A stretch of 64,000 nucleotides of DNA from NCBI RefSeq assembly GCF_041261205.1, contig NZ_JBGCCH010000002.1, positions 496,001 to 560,000 of the forward strand, written 5' to 3'. Origin of the DNA: Catenulispora sp. MAP5-51. Lineage in GTDB: Bacteria; Actinomycetota; Actinomycetes; Streptomycetales; Catenulisporaceae. A model generated the notes under the pieces. The model made no database searches and was not told the origin of the DNA. It saw nothing but the letters and a program-made list of their open reading frames with translations. Below are positions 1 through 11,000 of this stretch, piece by piece (position 1 is the stretch's first letter; the number at the start of each line of letters is the position of its first letter). The position numbers and the translations under genes are program-made.

Positions 1-2
1 CG

Positions 3-263
3 GACTACATCACCGCGCTGTCGACGGAGATGCACAAGTACAACGAGGCCGGGCCGAACAACCTGCTGCACATCGCGCACATGAACCAGGCGATGGGCGA
101 CGCGGCCGGGTTCATCTGGGCCGGCTCGACCTACGAGGACGGCCACGACCGCAAGACCCCCGTCACCCTCAGCGGCGACCTGAGCTACACCGGCACGATG
201 CTCGGCGCCGGCGACGCGATGGTCCAGGCCTACGACGCGGCCCTGACCGCACTCAACGAGTAG
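3..263 (+). CDS. Partial small helical protein of a type VII locus (5' end missing)
   Basis: The frame is open from the window edge to the TAG at 261-263, so only the last 86 residues are seen. The visible part is polar and mostly helical, with Asn/Met/Ala-rich stretches and no membrane segment or catalytic motif. It sits 2 nt before the Gly-rich protein gene and heads a tight run of ESX-type accessory genes, so it is probably another secreted or chaperone-like component of that locus. I do not recognise the family from the visible part. A possible start is ATG at 30, but the frame continues upstream of it without a stop, so the real start is probably outside the window. Confidence 0.55.
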   Translation, partial: DYITALSTEMHKYNEAGPNNLLHIAHMNQAMGDAAGFIWAGSTYEDGHDRKTPVTLSGDLSYTGTMLGAGDAMVQAYDAALTALNE

Positions 264-265
264 CC

Positions 266-1105
266 ATGCCCTTCTTCAACGTCCAGAACACGAAGTACAA
301 GGACCCGAGCATCACCCCGCCCCCGGACGGTGGCGGCGGCGGTGGGGGAGGCGGCGACGGCGGAGGCGGAGGCGACTTCGGCGGCGGTGGCGGCGGAGGC
401 GGCAACTTCGGCGGGGGCGGAGGGGGCAGCGGCGACTTCGGCGGGGGCGGAGGGGGCGGCGGTTCCTTCGGCGGAGGCGGCGACCTCGGCGGCGGCGGTG
501 GTGGTGGCGGCTCCGGCAGCTTCGGCGGAGGCGGCGACCTGGGCGGAGGCGGCCTCGGCGGCGGCCTCGGCGGCGGTTCCGGCAGCTTCGGCGGCGGCGG
601 TGGCCTTGGAGGCGGCCTGGGCGGCGGGCTTGGCGGCGGCGGCACCAGCTTCACCCCGCCCCCGGACAGTCTGCTGTCGGGCATCCGCCCGCCGACGTCC
701 GAGTTCTCCTCCCTGCCCCGCGACGGCTTCAGCTCCGGCGGAGGCGGCAGCGGCTCCTTCGGCGGCGGCCTGGGCGGCGGAGGCCTCGGCGGCCTCGGCG
801 ACGGCTCCGGAACCGGCAGCGCGGGCAACTTCACCGGCACCAACGGCCCCGACCCGAGCGCCGCCGATCTGGCCGCGAAGACCGCGGCCGACGAAGCAGC
901 CGCGGCGCGCACCGCCGAGGGCGCCGAGGGCGGCGCCATGCCCCCGATGGGCGGCATGGGCGGTATGGGCAGCGGCGGCCAGGGCCAGAACAAAGAACGC
1001 GAACACAACACCTGGCTCACCGAGGACGAGGAAGTCTGGGGCGCCCGCAGCGACGCCCTCGGCGGCGTCCTGGGCACCCTGCCCGATCCCGGCGGCCGCC
1101 GATGA
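266..1105 (+). CDS. Gly-rich PPE-like protein of a type VII secretion locus
   Basis: 279 residues. A short N-terminus (MPFFNVQNTKYKDPS) is followed by about 200 residues of poly-Gly broken by Phe, Leu and Ser (GGGGF, GGLGGG, SGSFGGG). The C-terminal tail is acidic with the motif TWLTEDEEVWG. Tails of the TWLTED type are, from general knowledge, common on proline/glycine-rich proteins of actinobacterial ESX loci. The Gly repeats are coded by GGC/GGA runs at about 330-650, so frame-shadow ORFs on both strands are artefacts. It starts 2 nt after the stop of the upstream gene, indicating co-transcription. A structural or substrate-presenting role in secretion is inferred; no enzymatic motif is visible. 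Confidence 0.7.
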   Translation: MPFFNVQNTKYKDPSITPPPDGGGGGGGGGDGGGGGDFGGGGGGGGNFGGGGGGSGDFGGGGGGGGSFGGGGDLGGGGGGGGSGSFGGGGDLGGGGLGGGLGGGSGSFGGGGGLGGGLGGGLGGGGTSFTPPPDSLLSGIRPPTSEFSSLPRDGFSSGGGGSGSFGGGLGGGGLGGLGDGSGTGSAGNFTGTNGPDPSAADLAAKTAADEAAAARTAEGAEGGAMPPMGGMGGMGSGGQGQNKEREHNTWLTEDEEVWGARSDALGGVLGTLPDPGGRR

Positions 1106-1226
1106 GGCGTACCGCGTCCCGCGGCCCGGTCTGTACTCTCCCAAGTCACGACCGGGCCGCGGTACCGGCATGTCCGCACCCGACCGAACGCCCGCTCCTC
1201 CCCCACCACACCGAAGGCCCGCGCCC

Positions 1227-1655
1227 ATGACCTCCGGAGCCCACACCTCCGCCGACGACGTCCCTCCCGGCCACCCGCGCCTGGCGTTCGACCGCGCCAA
1301 GCTCGCCGAGCTGGTCGCCGACTCCGAGCGGCGCATGGCGGCCATCGCCGATGCCCAGAAGCGGGTCACCGAGCTGGCCGTCAGTGTGCGCTCGCGCGAC
1401 CGGTCGCTGACCGTGGGGCTGGGCGCCGGCGGCGCGCTGACCGAGCTCACCTTCCACACCGGCGCCTACCGGGACATGGCCCCGGCCGAGCTCTCACGGC
1501 TGCTGCTGGACACCGTCGCGGCCGCGCGCGCCGAGTACGCCACGCAGGTCGCCGACGTCATGGCGCCGGTGCGGGAGGGCGCGGTGCTGCCGTACGAGGA
1601 CATCATGGCCGGCAAGTTCGACATCTCGGAGTTCCTGCGCGGGGGTGCGTCGTGA
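1227..1655 (+). CDS. YbaB/EbfC-like nucleoid-associated family protein
   Basis: 142 residues. The layout is a helix-strand-helix of YbaB type: an N-terminal amphipathic helix (LAFDRAKLAELVADSERRM), a beta stretch with a Gly-rich turn (LTVGLGAGGALTELTF) and a C-terminal helix. YbaB/EbfC proteins are small dimeric DNA-binding proteins, and EspL-like members occur in mycobacterial ESX loci, which fits the location. ATG 1227 was chosen because residues upstream in this frame are the mirror image of the Gly-rich gene. The stop overlaps the next GTG start by 4 nt (GTGA), so the two are translationally coupled. DNA binding is inferred from family; a secretion-chaperone role is also possible. Confidence 0.7.
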   Translation: MTSGAHTSADDVPPGHPRLAFDRAKLAELVADSERRMAAIADAQKRVTELAVSVRSRDRSLTVGLGAGGALTELTFHTGAYRDMAPAELSRLLLDTVAAARAEYATQVADVMAPVREGAVLPYEDIMAGKFDISEFLRGGAS

Positions 1656-2032
1656 CCGACATCCAGGCCGATCCGGACGACCTGGAGAAGCACGGCCACG
1701 CCTTCGACGGCCACGTCGCCGACATGACCTCGGTCCACGACCAGATGTACGCCCTGCTGGCCGGGGACATCGGCATCGGGAACGACGACTTCAGCCGCGG
1801 CTTCCGGGAGAACTACGTCGCCCAGGTCCGCAACCTCGCCGACAGCGTCAAGGGCGCGCGCGACGGCGTCCAGGGGATCAGCCTGGGCATGGTCAAGATG
1901 GCCCAGGACTACCGCGCGACCGACGACGCCTCGCTGAAGGGCGTCACCAACCTCGGCGACAGCCTGAACCTGCCGCCGGCCACGTCGCACACCCCCGGCA
2001 CCGGCTCGCACACCACCCCCCACGAGCCCTGA
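1652..2032 (+). CDS. EspC/WXG100-like type VII secretion substrate
   Basis: 126 residues with GTG start overlapping the previous stop. Two predicted helices of about 35-40 residues are joined by a short turn near residues 42-50, followed by a Pro/Thr/His-rich disordered tail. The pattern (ADPDDLEKHGHAF near the start, DDFSRGFRENY at the second helix, later MVKMAQDY) fits the EspC-like/WXG100 helical hairpins secreted by ESX systems. A clean WxG turn is not seen; GIGND occupies that place. It is followed after one nucleotide by the giant toxin-like gene, so it may be its secretion partner, as in other ESX effector pairs. That pairing is inference. Confidence 0.72.
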   Translation: MTDIQADPDDLEKHGHAFDGHVADMTSVHDQMYALLAGDIGIGNDDFSRGFRENYVAQVRNLADSVKGARDGVQGISLGMVKMAQDYRATDDASLKGVTNLGDSLNLPPATSHTPGTGSHTTPHEP

Positions 2033-2033
2033 G

Positions 2034-5000
2034 ATGGGTATCGACCTCCCCGAGCCGCTGCGCTGGCTCTTCAAGCTGACCGGCTCCGAATGGCCCGACG
2101 CCGACGAGGACAAGATCGCCCGGTTCGGCGAGCAGGTCGGCGGGTTCAGCGACAAGATCGACTCGGTCAACTCCAACATGGTGGACACCGTCCGGCTGGC
2201 CAACCTGTCCAACAGCGGGCCGGCGATGTCGCAGTACACGGACAACCTGCGCGACGTCGTCAACAACGGCATGCCCGGCATGTCCGTCGGCGCGCGGGCG
2301 ATGGCCGTGGAGATCCACGACGCGGCGCTGCAGGCCGAGTACAGCAAGGGCACCGCGGTCATCAACATGGCGATCATGGCGCCGATGATCGTCGAGGCCA
2401 TCGCCAACGCGCCGGAGACCTTCGGCGCCACGATGGCCATCGCCGAGGCCGGCGTCGCGGCCGTCCGCACCACCGTGCCCAAGCTGCTGACGCAGATGGT
2501 CGAGAAGGTCGTCACCAACACCGCGATGATGGAGGCCGGGGACCTCGCGGTTCAGGGCTACCAGGTCCTGATCAAGCGCGACCGCGCCGGCTTCGACGGC
2601 AACCTGTCGCTGAACACCGTCGAGATGGGCGCCATCGGCGGCGCCGTGGACGGCGCGCTCAGCGGGGCCCTGATGAAGGCCGCGCCGAAGTTCTTCAAGG
2701 CCGCCGAGAACGACGTCACCGACGCCTCCAAGCTGGTCTGGGCCCCGCCCAAGTGGGCCAACATGGCCACCCAGGTCGCCAACAACACCGTGACCTCGCT
2801 GATCATGGACGGCATCAACGGCCAGCCGATCGACGGCCTGAGCCTGCTGCAGGGCGCGGCCCTCGGTGCGGCCATGGGCGGCCTGCACCACAGCCCCGGC
2901 GTCAAGGTGAAGCCCTTCGACGACTTCCACATGAATGAGGACTTCCTCAACGGCGACAGCTGGGTCCGCCCCAACAGCGCCTATGAGGACAACAAGACCG
3001 GCACCAACGACTTCTCGTTCAACGTCCGCCGCCAACCCGGCTCCACCGACGGCAGCAAGACCGTCTGGTACGGCGACCCGGAGGTCACGCACCCCGAGGG
3101 CACCCCGCCCCTGAACGAGCGCCTCGGCTCGGTCATCGACAAGACGCTGGAGAACCACCCCGAAGGCGCCCCCAAGCCGCGCTTCACGGTGCTCGAGAAC
3201 GTCCCCCCGGCCCAGCTGGACGGCATCCGCACCCTGGCCGCCGACAAGGGCGTGGACATCGTCGTCCCGCACGGCGCCGTCGAGACCGGCCCGCACGGCT
3301 CGATCCGCGTCCCCGGCACCGACGGCGGCTCCGGCTTCCGCATGGTCCGCCCGGACGGCACCGTGGAGCACCTCGGCTCGGTCTACGACCCGCGCCAGAC
3401 CGTCGGCGACTCGATCACCGGCGGGGAGCCGCCCGAGGCCCGCATCGCGCTCGGCAGCGGCGGCACGAAGTTCGTGTCCAAGGAGGTCGCGGGCGAAGGC
3501 GACTGCACCGTCGCCTCGCTGGCCGACTCGGCCCTGAGCCAGGGCGTGACCAAGAAGAGCATCCACGCCGAGGGCCTGGACCTGTCGACCGACGGCGGCA
3601 TGCGCGAGTTCCGCAACCGGATCGCCGACCAGGTGACGTCCCAGAGCACTGACACGCGCCCCGGCTCCGCCGTCCTGCTCGGCGAGCTCTCCCCCGACGG
3701 CGCGCGCACCATCCTGGACCGCATCGGGTCGCCGAAGGCATCATCGAGCTCGCACATCGACGCGCTGGACCTGGCCGGCTCCGCGACGCCGCACACCATG
3801 GACCGCGACTTCACCGGCTTCCCGGAACGCAAGATCGCCGATCCCGTCCAGGAACTCTCCCGCCGCCTGGAACAGAATCCTGCGACAGTCCTGTCAGCGC
3901 TGGAGGACCACTACAGCTCCGACGGCGACAAGGGCATGGCCCAGCTCGCCGCCTACGCGAAGGCGAAGGTCGATGCCGGCGGAGATGTCCCCCGGCACCG
4001 AGACCTCCTCGACTACGCGATCCGCGAACGCACGCTGGCCGAGACCCCGCTCGGCGGCGAGATGCTCCAGGCTGTCGCGCACACCCTGGGCCTGGACGTG
4101 GTGGTGGTCAGCGACGACAAGCCCGCGTTCCACCTGAACGGCGACTCCTCCAAGCGCGTCTACATCCACCGCGTCAGCACCGAGGACGGCCGCAACCACT
4201 ACCGCGCGCTGCGTCCGGCGAATTCGAAAGGAACACAGACCAAGCCGCTGGGCAAGCTGAACAAGCGCACCCCGCATCCGCTGCCCGGTGACCGCGCCAG
4301 GCCCTCGCGGCACAGCGAAGGCGACGGCACCGGCGAGAAGCCGCGCGGCACAAAGACAACAAAGACATCCGAGACATCCCACACCGGCGACGCCCCGAAG
4401 TCGCACAGCACCACCGGAAGCGGTGGCAGCCGGCGAGCCCGCGGCCGCGTCCCGGTGTCCTCGCGCGGCGGCCACGGCGCCCTCACCCGCCGCCCCGACG
4501 GCTCGGCCGGCAACGCCCTGCACCGGCTGGCCGGCGGCGCGCACGATCCGAACGACCACGGCCTCATGGCCCCCACCACCCCGCATCCGGACGTCCCGCG
4601 GGAACCGGCCCAGGACGTCAGAGACCTGATGCGGGACGCCGGCTACACCCGCGGCGCCCCGGACCGGCCGCTGGACGGCTTCGAGAACGTCGGCGGCCCG
4701 GACGTCATGGGAGTCCGGCAGGTCCCCGCCAAGCCCGACTTCCTGGGCGGCCGGCGGCTGGACGACCTGCCGCAGGAGAACCTGGACCGCTTCTTCGCGG
4801 GCATCGACCTGGCCCGGACCGACGGCCCCCCGCACGACCTCACCGATCTGTTCAGCGGGCCCGGAGCCCAGCACGACCCGCCGCAGATCCCGCGCGTCCT
4901 GCACAGCATCTGGCTCGGCGGCCCGCTGCACACCGGCGACGCCGCCCACCGGAGTTTCCTGGACACGATGCGGGACAACGCCGCCACCACCGGCCTGACC

Positions 5001-8000
5001 TCGGTGCTGTGGACCGACGTCCCGCGCCACGAGATCGACGCACTGCGGCGGCTTGCTCCCGGCGACGAACCATCAGAACGCGAGCAGCGGATCCAGCAGA
5101 TGCTGGACTGGGCAGGAACGCACAACATCAGGCTCGCCGGCATCGACGAGGTCTTCGCCGGCGACGACCGGGCCGAGCTGCACGCCGAGATCGCCACCGA
5201 ACGCGGCCGCGGCACCAAGTACAGCTACGCCACCGCCAGCGACCTGCTGCGCCTGGACATCATGCACCGCTTCGGCGGCTTCTACACCGACGGCGACAAC
5301 CGGGCCACCGGGCATCTCGCCACCCTGATCGGCGAGGTCGAGGCCGACACCGGGCACGGACAGTTCGCCCTGTCCCGGCTGGACGGCGCCGAGAACAACT
5401 CGGCCTTCATCGCCCCCGCCGGCAACCGGATCGTGGAGCAGTACCGCGCGACCCTCAAACAGCGCTACGCGCTCTCCCTGAACGACGTCCTGGCCGAGAA
5501 GGGCGCCCAGGGCAGGGACAACCAGATGCAGACCTGGCGCGACCTCACGCGCCCGTCCCTGCTCTCCCACCGCAACGTCCGCGCCGAGGTCATCAACCGC
5601 ACCGGCCCGACTCCCTGGTTGTTCGCCAAGCTGGCCGCCGCGGTCAGGGACCCCGCCGAGCCGAACACCGGAAGCAAGTGGCTCAGGGGCATCGACAAGG
5701 CGGATCTCGACACGGGCTCGGCGTCCGCGTGGGTCCCGAATCCGCACGCCCCGGCGGGCCCTCCCCAGGCACATCCGGACCCTGAGAAGGTTGTCAGGGC
5801 GGCCGTCACGATCCTGCACCGCGAGGCGGCCAGCCGCGAAGGCGTGCTCCACCTGCCGTCGGTGATGGACGTCATCGCCGAGGCCGCGCCGGGACACCAG
5901 GAGCAGATCTGGCACGCGGTCCTGCACACCATGAACGAGACCTGGCCGCACGGAGAGCATCCGAAGCCTGACATCGTCGTGTCGGGCCGGTTCGCGAACT
6001 CGCAGAGGAGCAAGGACCCGCTCCTGCTCAACCAATCGGTCCCGCGCTCGGTCAAGGACTACCTGAACGACAGCGGCTTGTTCCCAGAGGCCACCCTGCA
6101 CAGCGCGGCCGGATTCGACACGAAGCCGCCTGAAGACAGGTGGCTGCATCAGGACATGGAGAACGCGGAGTTCGGACACCTCTCCATCCAGGACGCCCGC
6201 GACGTCTACCACCTCCACAAGGGCCTGTTCAACGACGACTCCCTCCTGGACGGGTCAGAGATCGAACAGACCACCAAAGTCCTCGAACTACTGCACGTCA
6301 CCTCACCCCGCGGCGACCACTCCGATCCGCTGTGGGCGCACAAGGCCCTGCGCGACCTCGTCGAGGCCCGTTTCGGGAACGAGGGCAACTACGACAAGGA
6401 CACGCACCTAAAAGCCCTTCTGGACGACCACCGCCACTTCATGCGCCGCGGCCAACCCACCCAGGAGGCCTACCGGCGCCACCTCGCGTACGCGAAGGCG
6501 GTCCCGACCGGTACGAAACCCGAAGAGCTCGCCACCCGCCTGAGCTCCGAGCCGCCGAAACGCCGGTTCTTCAAAACCCTCACAGCGGACGACAACGTCC
6601 GGCGCTGGGACCGTGCCGTGGACGTGCTGGCGCTGGGCGAGAAGCTCGGCGGCAACCTGTCCCACGGTCAACAGCGCGGCTTGTGGAAGCTGATCGGGCT
6701 CTACTACAACTCTCCAGACCGCGTCGCCTCCACCAAGCCTCTGACCCTGGAGGACCTGGACGGGTTCCGCAACTGGCTCACCGATGTGCATCACGCTCCC
6801 GCGAGCACCACGGACCGCGTGACCTGGACCCGCCGGATGGCCGAGCGGGCCAACGATCTGAGCCGGGTCTCCGGCAAGATCACCCCTGAGCAGCTGGCGC
6901 AGAACGCCCGGAACCGCCCGGACGAGCCGCCGGCCGGCACCTCCTCCGGCCAGGGCCACCACCTGGGCGCCGGTACCAACCTGTCCGGCCATCAGGCCTC
7001 GGCCTCGACCTCGACGGACCCGCACTACGGCACCGGGCACAGCGAACCGCGCGCGACCCTGAAGCAGTTCCACGAGGACGCCGTGCAGACCGGGCGCGAG
7101 TTCGACGAGCTCGGTCCGCTGGTCGAGCACCTGCCGCCGGCGCAGTTCCGCGACCTGATCACGCGCTCCGGGACCGCCACCGAGCACCCGCAGCGCCAGG
7201 AGCTCCTGCGGCAGCTGCACGCCAACATCGCCCAGCTGGAGCCGGCGGAAGTGCGCGCCTCGATCCAGGGCTCGCGCTTCCACCGCCACCTGTCCGACGA
7301 GCTGCGCGCCTACGGCCCGGACCCGGAGGTCGACGCGCGCGACCTGCCCGCGTTCCACGACGCCGCCGAGGCCGACCGGTTCCGCGCCGAGTACGTCGAG
7401 GCGCGCCCCGACGGCAGCGGCATCTGGATCCGCGATCCGCACTCCCCCGACGACATGGCGACCCGCCACGCGTCCACCACGATGCTGGCCGACCCGGGGC
7501 ACTTCTCGGTCACCATGCACGGCTCGCCCGAGCAGGTCCGCGTGGGCAAGACCACCCTCAGCGCGCACGACATGGCCAACCTGCTCCGGCACACCCCGGA
7601 GTGGAACGACGACCCGCGCCCGATCCGGCTGATCGCCTGCAACACCGGCGAGCACGACGAGGGCTTCGCCCAGCAGCTCGCCGACCTGCTCGGCGTCGAG
7701 GTCAAGGCCCCGAACACGACCGTGTGGGGCCGGCCCGGCGGCAAGCCCTACGCCAGCGCGCTGGTCCGCCGCCCCGACGGCACCTACCGGCCGGTCAAGG
7801 AGTCCGACGGCGCGTACCGCGTGTTCTCGCCGCGCACCGCGGGCCCGGACGGCAGCGACGGCCGGAGCCCGATCCGCCTGGACACCGCGGATCTCGGCCG
7901 CAAGCCCGCGCTGACCGTCCTGAGCCGCGCCATCGCCGGCCCCTTCGGCGACGCCCTGGCCGGCTCCGATCCGGTCACCCGGAAGATCGTGGGCGACTGG

Positions 8001-11000
8001 CGGCACCTGATGGGCCAGAGCGGCGGGGACAGCGAGAAGGCGTTCGACGTCTCCGAGTCGGCCCGCGACACGCTCGACAAGGTGCTCACCCCCGACACCA
8101 TCGAGTGGATGGCCCGGCACGCGCCGGAGGGCACCGAGGTGAAGCAGGCCCTCGACGCTCTCTCCCTCTCCAAGGCGCGGAACCGCCCGGATCACGGCGA
8201 GACGCCTTCCGGACCGGCCACGGCGTACGTCTACGACCCGGTCACCGCGCACGCGATGAGCGCCGGCCTGTCGGTCGATCCGGTCACGGCGCACCAGCTG
8301 TCGGCCGTCCACCGTGCGCTGTTCCCGGACACCGCGCCCTCCGACACCGCGTCGATCCGCCAGGCGCACAGCCTGATGATGCTGGCGCGCGCCGACCGTG
8401 GCAGCGGCACCGTCAGACCGGCCCATGTCCAGGACGTCATCCGGCACCGCTTCGGTCCCGACGCGACGGCCACCCCTGAGCACATCCAGCAGCTCAGCGA
8501 TGAATACACCGCGCTCAAGACCCTCGGTCCGGTCGACCAGCACGCCTGGCGTACTCACCTGGAGTACCAGAAGGCCCGCGACACCCAAGTCAGCGGAGTC
8601 CCGCGGTCCTTCACCGCGGACCGGGCGCCGACCGAACGCGAAGCCCGCACCTGGACCGACGTCCTCACGGTCGCCGACGGCATCGGCTTCCATCCCGACG
8701 CCGACCATCCCGGCGCGGAACTCAGTGCCCTGTGGTCGACGGCCGAGGCCCACCGCGAGGTGCTTCCCGCGCATTCCGCCGCTCTGGAACGTCCGCTCCG
8801 CTACTCCGACATCGAGAGCCTCGGCCGTCAGCTCGGCCTGCACCGCAATATCGCGGAAGGCGAGACCGAGCTCGAATTCGTGCGGCGGCTCAGCACGAAC
8901 ATCGGCGAGTTCCACGCGGCGCATCCGAACGAGCGCCTGTCGGCCTCGGCCATGGCGCGGCATCTCGATGCCCACGAGGGAACGCGTGCTCCGGCGGCAC
9001 GGCCGACGCGCACGGCCGCTCCCCCGCAGCCCCGCACCGAGATCACCGACGACCAGGCCCGGGCCCTGTCCGCCGGCCTCGGTGAGCGGACCTCGCCCAC
9101 CGAGGCCGGTCACCTCGTCCCGCCCGAGGGCATCAAGAAGCTCGCCGCGCTGAACCTCAAGAAGTTCCCGGCCTTCAGCGACCCGCGCCGGGAACCGCAG
9201 CTCTCCGACTTCACCGACATCGTCCACCAGCTCCTCGGCCCCGAGCACGACCTCAAGACCGGCGTGGCGACCCTCGCGGCGGCGGCGACGCGGGCCCGCA
9301 AGCCCGGCAGCCTGAGCTCGCTGGACGGCGCCCTGTTCCACGACGACGGCGACTTCGTCCGCGCGCCGTGGTCGCGGGTCCGCTACGAGGCCTACGTCCC
9401 GTGGTCCGACCGGCACGCCATCGAGCGCGACGCGGCTCTGGTCTACTACCACGCCTTCGGCGAGCACGCGCCGGCGAACCCCGATGCCGGCACCGTGCGG
9501 AACATGCGCCGCGCCATGCAGGTCGCCAAGCTCGCGCACTCGTCCTACGACCGGCGCGGCCAGAGCGACCCGGAGGCGTTCTACCGGCAGCTCGGCAACC
9601 GTCTGCGTCCGCGCGCCGGCGAGAGCGGCAGCGACACCGACTCCTTCCGGCGGCTGATCACCGCAGCCGGGTCCGGCGACGGCCGGTATCAGAACCCCGA
9701 CTTCCTCGCCGGACCGATGCGCGGTCGGCTCAATGGCGCCGCAGACCCGCGACCGCCGCTGGGCCACAGCCTGCCGCGCGCGGACGTCGAGGCCTCTCGC
9801 GCCCACGCCAAGAAGCTGCCGGGACTGTTCACCCCGACCGGCTTCGGCGGCCACGAGCAGATCGAGACCCGCCTGCGGGCCCTGATCCCCGGCCGCGGGC
9901 CGCTGCACTTCGAGGTCGGGCTGCCGATCGAGCTGCGCGAGGGCTTCGGCGCGATGGCCGACCGCGGCCTGACGCTGCGCGTGACCCGCGACGGCCACGC
10001 TTACGACGTCCATCTCAAGGCCCTGCTCAAGGGCGGCCCGGAGCGCGTCGAGGAGTCGAAGGCCACCGCCAAGAACGAGAGCCGGATGTTCCGCACCGGC
10101 GACGACGGCGGCGCCAGCCTCGGCACCAGCCGCACGCTGACCGTGGACGGCGGCGTCAAGGCCGGCTTCGGCCCGCTGACCCTCGCCGCGAACGCCGGCG
10201 CCTCGCGCATCCGCAGCCGGGAGCTGACCTCCTCGGAGGCCTTCGGCGGCGACATCTATCTCGACCCGTCGGACGGCACCGCGCGGCACACCATCCAGAC
10301 CCAGGTGCACATCGAGGTCACCGACACCGCGACCGGCCGCTGGGCGCAGGACGTGCCGCCGGCCGACGCCCCGGCCCACACCGTCGAGCTGCGGATCCAG
10401 GAGCACCTGACCGCCACCGAGGGCTTCGACAAGGAGCCGCACGCCGTCACCCGCGCGCTCGACGACCCCTCGATCGACCATCTGCTCGCCGAGCGGACCG
10501 GCTACGGCGACGAGCTGAAGCACTCCTTCCTCACCGATCTGCACGACAAGGGCCTGGTCCTCGACGACAAGGCCCGGGCGGCCGTGGACGGCTACTTCGC
10601 CGAGCTCTCCTCCCCGCACAACGTGGCGAGTCTGCACACCACGGACCCGCTGCGCCGGGCCGGGCTGACCACCTCGATCACGGCCAAGGGCCGCGAGGGC
10701 GACAGCGTGCCGATCACCCTCGGCGCCCACGCGATCCCCAGGACCCTGACCCAGGTGAGCGAGTCCCGCTCCGGCCTGAAGATGGACACCGTCGCCCGGC
10801 ACACCGTGAAGCAGGGTGTCAGCACCGGTCGCGGCGGCGGCCTGCCGGGCAGCCTGACCGGCGGCGGGAAGTCCCACGACAGCACCGCCACCCTCGGCGT
10901 GAACGGCGCGAGCACGCGGACCGAGAACGCGAGCCTGGAATCGGCGTTCACGGTGACCCGCACCGTGCGCGCCGAGGACACCAACGCCTCCTACCGGATG

